Below the pieces are notes generated by a model. The model ran no database searches, had not been told where the DNA came from, and saw nothing but the letters and a program-made list of their open reading frames with translations. 11,250 bases of DNA from an uncultured Collinsella sp. (GTDB lineage Bacteria; Actinomycetota; Coriobacteriia; Coriobacteriales; Coriobacteriaceae), in contig CABUJL010000058.1 in NCBI GenBank assembly GCA_902491915.1, forward strand, positions 1-11,250, given 5' to 3'. How positions within the stretch are numbered: position 1 is the first letter of the stretch; the number at the start of each line of letters is the position of its first letter. Made by a program: the position numbers and the translations under genes. Shown here piece by piece: positions 7,004 to 11,250 of this stretch.

Positions 7004-7108
7004 GTGTTAAAGCCCCCGAGCTCTTGGTCACTCGTAGGGCAAAAGCCAGAGTTTGTAGCACTCTATCACAAGCGACGGGCACTGTCGCAGGGTAAAGCTA
7101 ATAGATAT

Positions 7109-7267
7109 TGCATATGCACAAAAATGACTACAGCTTGTATGGAGTCACTCAAAGATGCCAGTCTGCTTGCAGATTATGCAGGCGTTGAAAATGCATAAAG
7201 GTGTGAATGAGCTGCGTCTGTTATCGAATACTCTTACCTATCAGAGTTGTGTGCTTTTCCTGCATAA
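7109..7267. promoter_or_regulatory. Cluster of TGCATA/TATGCA motifs between argS and carD
   Basis: The 342-base divergent gap 6993-7334 holds TGCATATGCA (7109-7118, perfect palindrome), TTATGCA-N11-TGCATAA (7174-7198, perfect 7-bp arms) and another TGCATAA (7261-7267). The repeated hexamer in both orientations looks like an operator cluster, but no regulator can be named. For promoters, TATTCT at 7295-7300 could be the carD -10 box, without a good -35. For argS, GATAGA (7062-7067) with GCGACA (7083-7088) is weak (15-base spacer). No gene is seen in this gap. Confidence 0.35.
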
Positions 7268-7334
7268 AGTAAGGGTTTGCGCACGTCAGCGTGTTATTCT
7301 AGACATACGTAAATTCGTATAAGTTGGAGGTAGC

Positions 7335-7820
7335 ATGTTCTCAATCGGTCAACACGTCATTCATCCGGGCCAGGGAGTCTGCACCGTCGTCGGTTTTAGG
7401 GACGACACACCGCAGCCCATGCTGCTGCTCGAGACCAAGCAGGGACATGCGCAGACGATCCTCATGTACCCCGTGGCGCAGGCCGACCGTTTGCACGCCG
7501 CCATCTCGCAGCAAGATGCCGAGCACCTGCTGAGCCACTATGACGAGCTGGAGTGCGACACCTTTACCGAGCGCAACAGCTCGCTTGAGGAGACACACTT
7601 TAAGCAGCAGCTCAAGCTGGGCGCGCCCGAGACGGTCCGCGTGGCAAAGACCATGATGCACCGCATTCGCCAGGCCGAGGAAGCTGATAAAAAACCCAGC
7701 TCCTACTACATGCGCGTACTCAAGGAGGCCAAACGCCGCTCCATCGAGGAGTTCGCCGTGGCCCTTGGCGTCACCGAGGAGGCCGCCGAAGCCCGCCTAG
7801 CCCAAGCCGCCCTCAACTAA
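7335..7820 (+). CDS. CarD/CdnL-family RNA polymerase-binding regulator
   Basis: The 161-residue product starts FSIGQHVIHPGQGVCTVVGF, the typical opening of the Tudor-like RNA polymerase interaction domain shared by CarD, CdnL and TRCF (about residues 1-60). A helical C-terminal domain follows (about 75-160; AKTMMHRIRQAEEADKKPSS, YYMRVLKEAKRR). Family members bind the polymerase beta subunit and stabilise open complexes at promoters. The length is normal. The whole protein has no tryptophan: mycobacterial CarD uses a Trp near residue 85 to wedge into the DNA bubble, and Phe77 here (CDTFTER) sits in roughly that place, so its effect on open complexes may differ. GGAGG (7326-7330) lies 4 bases before the ATG. 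The gene is monocistronic, divergent from argS, and ends in a hairpin repeat that begins at its stop codon. Confidence 0.9.
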   Translation: MFSIGQHVIHPGQGVCTVVGFRDDTPQPMLLLETKQGHAQTILMYPVAQADRLHAAISQQDAEHLLSHYDELECDTFTERNSSLEETHFKQQLKLGAPETVRVAKTMMHRIRQAEEADKKPSSYYMRVLKEAKRRSIEEFAVALGVTEEAAEARLAQAALN

Positions 7821-7864
7821 CCTGCCAAAAAGGGACAGGTTTATTTTGGCAGGTTTTATCTGGG
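7818..7864 (+). repeat. REP-like hairpin repeat, copy 1 (at the carD stop)
   Basis: It starts with the TAA of carD. Arms AACCTGCCAAAA (7819-7830) and TTTTGGCAGGTT (7844-7855) pair perfectly over 12 bp around a 13-base loop containing GGGACAGG, then run into TTATCTGGG. It matches copy 2 (9060-9106, opposite strand) at 46 of 47 positions and copy 3 (9832-9869) over 38 of 38. With TTTT after the stem it could also act as a terminator. Confidence 0.9.
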
Positions 7865-7886
7865 GAAACGTCAACAAACAATTGGT

Positions 7887-7931
7887 AAATGGCCGGGTGC
7901 TCCGTTTTGTTTGTAAGCCCCGGCCATTTTT
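7887..7931 (+). terminator. Intrinsic terminator downstream of carD
   Basis: Arms AAATGGCCGGG (7887-7897) and CCCGGCCATTT (7919-7929) pair perfectly over 11 bp with a 21-base loop, followed by TT. Because the T-run is part of the arm, the stem closes directly onto five T's. Confidence 0.8.
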
Positions 7932-7969
7932 CTATCGCCGCGAAAATGCGTGAAGCCCATTTGTGATGA

Positions 7970-8077
7970 CATCACGCGAGGGCCGTCCAGATCGACGCAA
8001 CCAACGCCCGTATCCGCAACAAGCGCGCCCGTCTTGCTCAATTATCATTAAAAAGCATCAATTTGAAAACGCAATAA
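7970..8077 (+). other. Possible gene remnant before rayT
   Basis: An open stretch of 35 codons reads VQIDATNARIRNKRARLAQ with codon use like the local genes, then turns AT-rich near 8040. It has no start codon and no ribosome site. It may be the end of a lost gene whose upstream part has gone, or chance. I do not recognise it. In the gap 7821-8175 I otherwise see only the repeat and the terminator listed separately; no convincing rayT promoter was found. Confidence 0.2.
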
Positions 8078-8175
8078 CATTTCGGCAGGTAGCAGCTATA
8101 GTCGGTAAACTGAATCTCGACAACCGAAGCCTCCGAATGAGGTATCTTCAGCCCATCCAAGCTAAAGGAGGGGCC

Positions 8176-8933
8176 ATGCCGAGAAAACCTCGTTCAAAGT
8201 CACCAACCAGTTATTTCCACGTCACGTTGCGTGGAAACGGAGGGCAATTGCTGTTTGACGATGCCGAGGACCGAATCGCCGTGCTTCAGATCATCGATGC
8301 AATCCTCCCCAAACACAATATCGAGCTTATCGCTTGGTGCCTTATGGAAACCATATTCATCTGCTCATCGACGACCCGGACGACCGCAAGAGCGACGCGA
8401 TGCACGCGATAGCCGTATCGTATGCGGGCAGGTACAATGCGCGGACGGGGCATATCGGCCACGTGTTTCAGGAGCGGTTTTGGGATTCGCCCATTAAGTC
8501 GGAAGTATATTTGCTCGAAGCAATTCGATACATCCATCTGAATCCACAAAAAGCAGGACTGGCGGCATATGACGAATATCCCTGGAGCAGCCATCGCGAG
8601 TATCTAATGAGTGCCAGGTCACGGCCGCATGTCACCGGCAGCGTTGTCGGTGTTTTATTCCCAACACCTCGCTCATACCTTCAGCTCATGGAAAGTGCGC
8701 CGTCGCTTCCCTATCGCCCCAGCGCAACAGCCAAGGTTCGCGAGGAAGATCTATGCGAATTTGGCACGGCAATCGTGCAGAGTGTAGCAGGATGTGCTCC
8801 GACGGAACTCAAATCCGCCTCCAAGTCACTTCGCAATGAGGCGATTCTCGCACTTCGAAAAGAAGGGCTAACGGTTAAGCAGGTTCAGCTGCTGACCGGA
8901 CTGGGAACATGGATTATCAAGAACGCGTCCTAG
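8176..8933 (+). pseudogene. rayT: REP-associated tyrosine transposase (RAYT, Y1_Tnp), frameshifted
   Basis: The gene starts at ATG 8176 with AAGGAGG (8165-8171) 4 bases upstream. The opening MPRKPRSKSPTSYFHVTLRG and RGNGGQLLFDDAEDR are typical of the IS200-like Y1 transposase superfamily, RAYT branch. The frame leaves the family pattern after IAWCLM (codon 57) and resumes one frame back as GNHIHLLIDDPDD. A single missing G near 8346-8347 explains this; the restored protein would be about 252 residues, a normal size. It would hold the HUH motif HIH (60-62) and the catalytic Tyr in RYIHLNP (Tyr119), followed by WSSHREYL and a C-terminal helix-turn-helix-like part (LTVKQVQLLTGLGT). RAYTs are single-strand transposases thought to spread REP hairpins. 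The gene is more AT-rich than its neighbours, which suggests transfer. No slippery heptamer is visible, so a programmed shift is unlikely. Confidence 0.85.
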
Positions 8934-9019
8934 CGTCGCCTTTGCCGAATTACGGGTACGGCGAAGCACAGCTGCCTGCCGCGAGGCGTCGCCATTCGCC
9001 AACGTCACCATGTCAAACA

Positions 9020-9060
9020 GAAAACGCTTCCGCTGAATAACGTCCAACGGAAGCGTTTTC
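9020..9060. terminator. Bidirectional terminator between rayT and the HD hydrolase
   Basis: GAAAACGCTTCCG (9020-9032) and CGGAAGCGTTTTC (9048-9060) are perfect 13-bp reverse complements with a 15-base loop. Each strand ends in TTTTC, so it can serve both convergent genes. It directly abuts repeat copy 2. The rest of the gap 8934-9019 shows only a weak imperfect dyad near 8941-8972. Confidence 0.75.
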
Positions 9061-9106
9061 CCAGATAAAACCTACCAAAATAAACCTGTCCCTTTTTGGC
9101 AGGTTA
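9060..9106 (-). repeat. REP-like hairpin repeat, copy 2 (at the HD-hydrolase stop)
   Basis: Read on the minus strand it starts with the TAA stop of the HD gene and matches copy 1 at 46 of 47 positions. The single change (GGCAGG to GGTAGG in the right arm) turns a G-C pair into G-U, so the 12-bp stem is kept. Copies 1 and 2 are inverted and enclose rayT. Confidence 0.9.
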
Positions 9107-9703
9107 GGCCAGGAAGGTGTCGCGGTCGGGCGCGAAGGACTGCATTGCCGCGATGGTGCGGTCGAAAAGCTCGGGGAGCTCCCAGCCCAACATCTCGGCG
9201 CCCTGCGTAATCACGTCGCGCGAGCAGCCGGCGGCAAAGCGCTTGTCCTTGAACTTCTTCTTGAGCGACTTGGTCGTAAAGTCCATGACGCTTTTGCTCG
9301 GACGCATGATAACGGCGGCCCCGATCAGGCCGGTAAGTTCGTCGCACGCAAATAGGATCTTCTCCATCTGCGACTCGGGTTTGGGCAGCGAGGTGTTGAA
9401 GTCCGAGGTATGCGTCTGGATGGCACGGATGAGCTCGGGCGATGTGCCCTCGCCCTCCAGAATCTCGGCAGCATAGATGGTGTGGTTCATGGGGTCGTCC
9501 TCATGCTCCTCCCAATCCAAGTCGTGCAGCAGGCCGACGATGCCCCAAAACTCCTCGTTCTCGGGGTCGAACTCGCGCGCAAAGTAGCGCATGGTGCCCT
9601 CGACCGTCTCGCCATGGGTGATGTGGAACGGGTCTTTGTTGTGCTCGTTAAGCAGTTCAAACGCGCGGTCGCGGGTGATTCCGGCGGAAAGCGTCTGGGA
9701 CAT
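9104..9703 (-). CDS. HD-domain hydrolase (predicted metal-dependent phosphohydrolase)
   Basis: The 199-residue product has an HD superfamily metal-site pattern: His30 (FHITHGETVEG), His60-Asp61 (GLLHDLDWEEHEDD), His74 (MNHTIYAAEIL), His98 (QTHTSDF) and Asp121 (FACDELTGLI). These fit the H...HD...H...D arrangement of HD phosphohydrolases. The remaining part (RPSKSVMDFTTKSLKKKFKD) is a conserved tail of a family of uncharacterised HD hydrolases. The substrate is unknown. The start at 9703 is chosen because TGGAGG (9711-9716) lies 7 bases upstream; a start at 9826 would add 41 residues running back through the proA terminator. The gene is transcribed separately from proA and converges on rayT. 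No clear promoter was found in 9704-9795; TATACGATAG near 9750 is a weak -10 candidate. Confidence 0.88.
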   Translation of the reverse strand: MSQTLSAGITRDRAFELLNEHNKDPFHITHGETVEGTMRYFAREFDPENEEFWGIVGLLHDLDWEEHEDDPMNHTIYAAEILEGEGTSPELIRAIQTHTSDFNTSLPKPESQMEKILFACDELTGLIGAAVIMRPSKSVMDFTTKSLKKKFKDKRFAAGCSRDVITQGAEMLGWELPELFDRTIAAMQSFAPDRDTFLA

Positions 9704-9710
9704 GGCAATA

Positions 9711-9716
9711 CCTCCA
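9711..9716 (-). promoter_or_regulatory. Ribosome site TGGAGG deciding the HD-hydrolase start
   Basis: It is located 7 bases before the ATG at 9703. The longer reading from 9826 has no such site and would overlap the proA terminator. Confidence 0.7.
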
Positions 9717-9795
9717 GGTGAGTCGATGTTAGGACACGGTGTCACTATCGTATATCGCCGCGGCTCAAGCCGAAAGGCAAAAAAGTTATGCGGAG

Positions 9796-9824
9796 AAAAA
9801 AGCCGGGCGAACGTGTCGCCCGGC
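9796..9824 (-). terminator. Intrinsic terminator of proA
   Basis: GCCGGGCGA (9802-9810) and TCGCCCGGC (9816-9824) form a perfect 9-bp GC-rich stem with a 5-base loop. On the minus strand it is followed by TTTTTT (9796-9801). Confidence 0.88.
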
Positions 9825-9831
9825 AAAACCG

Positions 9832-9869
9832 CAGATAAAACCTGCCAAAATAAACCTGTCCCTTTTTGG
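9832..9869 (-). repeat. REP-like hairpin repeat, copy 3 (downstream of proA)
   Basis: All 38 bases match copy 1, but the left arm of the hairpin is cut short (ATACC instead of CTGCC), leaving an inner stem CCAAAA/TTTTGG. An outer inverted repeat AAAACCGC (9825-9832) and GCGGTTTT (9874-9881) encloses it. It has the same orientation to proA as the other copies have to their genes, but is 25 bases past the stop. Confidence 0.85.
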
Positions 9870-9894
9870 TATGGCGGTTTTTCTTGCGCGGTCG

Positions 9895-11181
9895 TTAGGG
9901 GCGGACCTGGCCGGTGCCGCGGAGCTTGTATTTGTAGGTAGTGAGGGCCTCGGCGGCAAAGGGGCCACGGGCGTGGAGCTTTTGGGTCGAGATGCCAATC
10001 TCGGCGCCCAGGCCAAACTCGCCGCCGTCAGTGAAGCGCGTGCTGGCGTTGGCGTACACGGCCGAGGCATCGACCGCATCCAGGAAGCGCTCGCAAGCGT
10101 CCGTGTCCTCGGCAACGATGGCCTCGGAGTGCATCGTGCCGTAGCGATTGATGTGTGCGATGGCCTGGTCCTCGTTTGCCACGACCTTCACGCTCATCTC
10201 GAGCGCCAGGTACTCGCGACCCCAGTCCTCCTCAGTCGCGGCGACGTAGTCATCGCCCTCCACAAAGCCGGCGTCGGCGCACGCGGCGCACGTGGCCTCG
10301 TCGCCGTGAATGAGCACGCCGTGATCGTGCAGCACGGCAACGACCGCAGGCAAAAACGCATCAGCCACAGCATGGTCGACCAGCAGCGACTCGGCGGCAT
10401 TGCACACGCCTACGCGCTGGGTCTTGGCATTAACGATAATGTTGAGCGCCTTATCAAAGTCGGCGGATTCATGCACGTAGATGTGGCAGTTGCCCGTGCC
10501 CGTCTCAATCACCGGCACAAGCGACTCGCGCACGCAGCGCTGGATCAGGCCTGCACCGCCGCGCGGAATGAGTACGTCGACAATGCCGCGGAGCTTCATG
10601 AGCTCGCCAGTGGCCTCGCGGTCGGTGGACTCGATCATCGACACGGCCTCGCGCGGGAAGCCCTTGGCCTCGAGCGCATCGGCCAGCAGCTCGGCGATCA
10701 TGGCACACGAGTGATAGGCCAGCGAGCCGCCGCGCAGAATACAGGCGTTGCCGGTACGGATGCAGATGCCTGCGGCGTCGGCCGTCACGTTGGGGCGCGC
10801 CTCGTAGACCATAGCGACCAGGCCCAGCGGAACACTCACACGGTTCAGGTCCACGCCGCTTGCAAGCACGCGGTGGTCGAGCACGCGGCCCACGGGATCG
10901 GGCAGCTCGGCGAGCTTTTCCAGGCCGGCGGCCATGCCCTCGACGCGCTCAGGCGTCAGCAGCAGGCGATCGAGCAGTCCGGCCGAGGTACCCGCATCGC
11001 GCGCGGCGGACATGTCGAGCTCGTTGGCGGCGACGATGGAGTCGACACCGTTGCGCAGTGCTGCGGCCATGGCGCGCACGGCCTCCTGGCGCTGCTCATC
11101 GCTCGCCGTGGCAAGCGAGGCCGACGCTGCCTTGGCGGCAACGGCAAGATCGTGGACATACGTGGCTATATCGACCGACAT
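9895..11181 (-). CDS. proA: Gamma-glutamyl phosphate reductase
   Basis: This enzyme reduces gamma-glutamyl phosphate to glutamate semialdehyde with NADPH, the second step of proline synthesis, in the cytoplasm. The 428-residue length is standard. Visible family features are the N-terminal part of the aldehyde dehydrogenase fold (VPLGLVAMVYEARPNVTADA), the nucleotide-binding stretch (GNACILRGGSLAYHSC), the catalytic Cys260 in QRVGVCNAAES, and the C-terminal NRYGTMHSEAIV and GGEFGLGAEIGISTQKLHAR. The ATG at 11181 is preceded by AGGAGA at 11 bases and AAGGG closer in. The upstream gene ends 15 bases away, so proA is probably co-transcribed with it; proB (glutamate 5-kinase) is the usual partner but cannot be confirmed here. 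Confidence 0.97.
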   Translation of the reverse strand: MSVDIATYVHDLAVAAKAASASLATASDEQRQEAVRAMAAALRNGVDSIVAANELDMSAARDAGTSAGLLDRLLLTPERVEGMAAGLEKLAELPDPVGRVLDHRVLASGVDLNRVSVPLGLVAMVYEARPNVTADAAGICIRTGNACILRGGSLAYHSCAMIAELLADALEAKGFPREAVSMIESTDREATGELMKLRGIVDVLIPRGGAGLIQRCVRESLVPVIETGTGNCHIYVHESADFDKALNIIVNAKTQRVGVCNAAESLLVDHAVADAFLPAVVAVLHDHGVLIHGDEATCAACADAGFVEGDDYVAATEEDWGREYLALEMSVKVVANEDQAIAHINRYGTMHSEAIVAEDTDACERFLDAVDASAVYANASTRFTDGGEFGLGAEIGISTQKLHARGPFAAEALTTYKYKLRGTGQVRP

Positions 11182-11196
11182 GGGCGGCCCTTTCTC

Positions 11197-11250
11197 CTAG
11201 AAGTTTGCAACCATGGTAGCCGATTTGTGCATGGCCTCGCCCGCGGCGGT
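11197..11250 (-). CDS. C-terminal end of an upstream gene (partial)
   Basis: One minus-strand frame from the window edge reads TAAGEAMHKSATMVANF and stops at TAG 11197-11199, 15 bases before proA. Codon use looks coding, and the spacing fits an operon. The other two frames are also open over this short stretch, so the choice is not certain. Seventeen residues are too few to identify the gene; a proB-like partner is only a guess from gene order in other bacteria. Confidence 0.4.
   Translation of the reverse strand, partial: TAAGEAMHKSATMVANF

Noticed and set aside
5127..7010. 627-codon open frame on the plus strand opposite argS
   Set aside because: Shadow frame; the minus strand has all ArgS motifs. 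Its uninterrupted length only reflects codon bias.
7036..7090. tRNA or T-box leader upstream of argS
   Set aside because: Only a short AGAGT/ACTCT dyad is present; no cloverleaf, no T-box sequence, and the leader is too short.
7341..7661. Minus-strand frame opposite the carD-like gene
   Set aside because: Shadow of a clear CarD-family gene with a good ribosome site.
8340..8350. Programmed -1 frameshift in rayT
   Set aside because: No slippery heptamer or downstream stimulator is evident, and RAYT genes are not known to need one; a simple indel or sequence error is more likely.

Overview
The window looks like chromosomal DNA from a high-GC, Gram-positive gut-type actinobacterium, most likely a Coriobacteriia member close to Collinsella. 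That placement is inferred from the strong GC bias at third codon positions, a Rho factor with a very long low-complexity N-terminal extension, a CarD-family regulator, and AGGAGG-type ribosome sites. No rRNA, tRNA or CRISPR array is visible. Most genes lie on the minus strand; only the carD-like gene and a transposase remnant are on the plus strand.

Layout, left to right. Positions 1-336 hold the N-terminal part of a VanZ-family membrane protein, read leftwards out of the window. It is coupled to an upstream gene (344-1744) for an unrecognised protein with two membrane segments and a long acidic, Ala-rich tail. That pair has a good promoter at 1881-1909. Next is rho (2056-4611, minus), with its own terminator and a promoter about 145 bases upstream of its start. 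A 527-base gap (4612-5138) carries the rho promoter, a perfect palindrome, a large inverted repeat and the argS terminator. argS (5139-6992, minus) follows; its frame is continuous except for one in-frame TAG at codon 106, at the border between the N-terminal tRNA-binding domain and the catalytic core. A divergent intergenic region (6993-7334) separates it from the carD-like gene (7335-7820, plus).

Downstream of carD lies a mobile-element neighbourhood. A REP-associated tyrosine transposase gene (rayT, 8176-8933, plus) carries a one-base frameshift. It is flanked by two inverted copies of a 47-bp hairpin repeat, each starting at the stop codon of a neighbouring gene (carD on the left, an HD-domain hydrolase at 9104-9703 on the right). 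A third, shorter copy lies between proA and its terminator. proA (9895-11181, minus) encodes the second step of proline synthesis; the last codons of a further minus-strand gene reach the right edge.

The genes do not form one pathway: they are housekeeping functions (termination, Arg-tRNA charging, RNA polymerase regulation, proline synthesis) in separate transcription units with clear terminators. The points most worth following are the split argS reading frame and the repeat family that sits at gene ends beside a decayed transposase of the type known to move such repeats.
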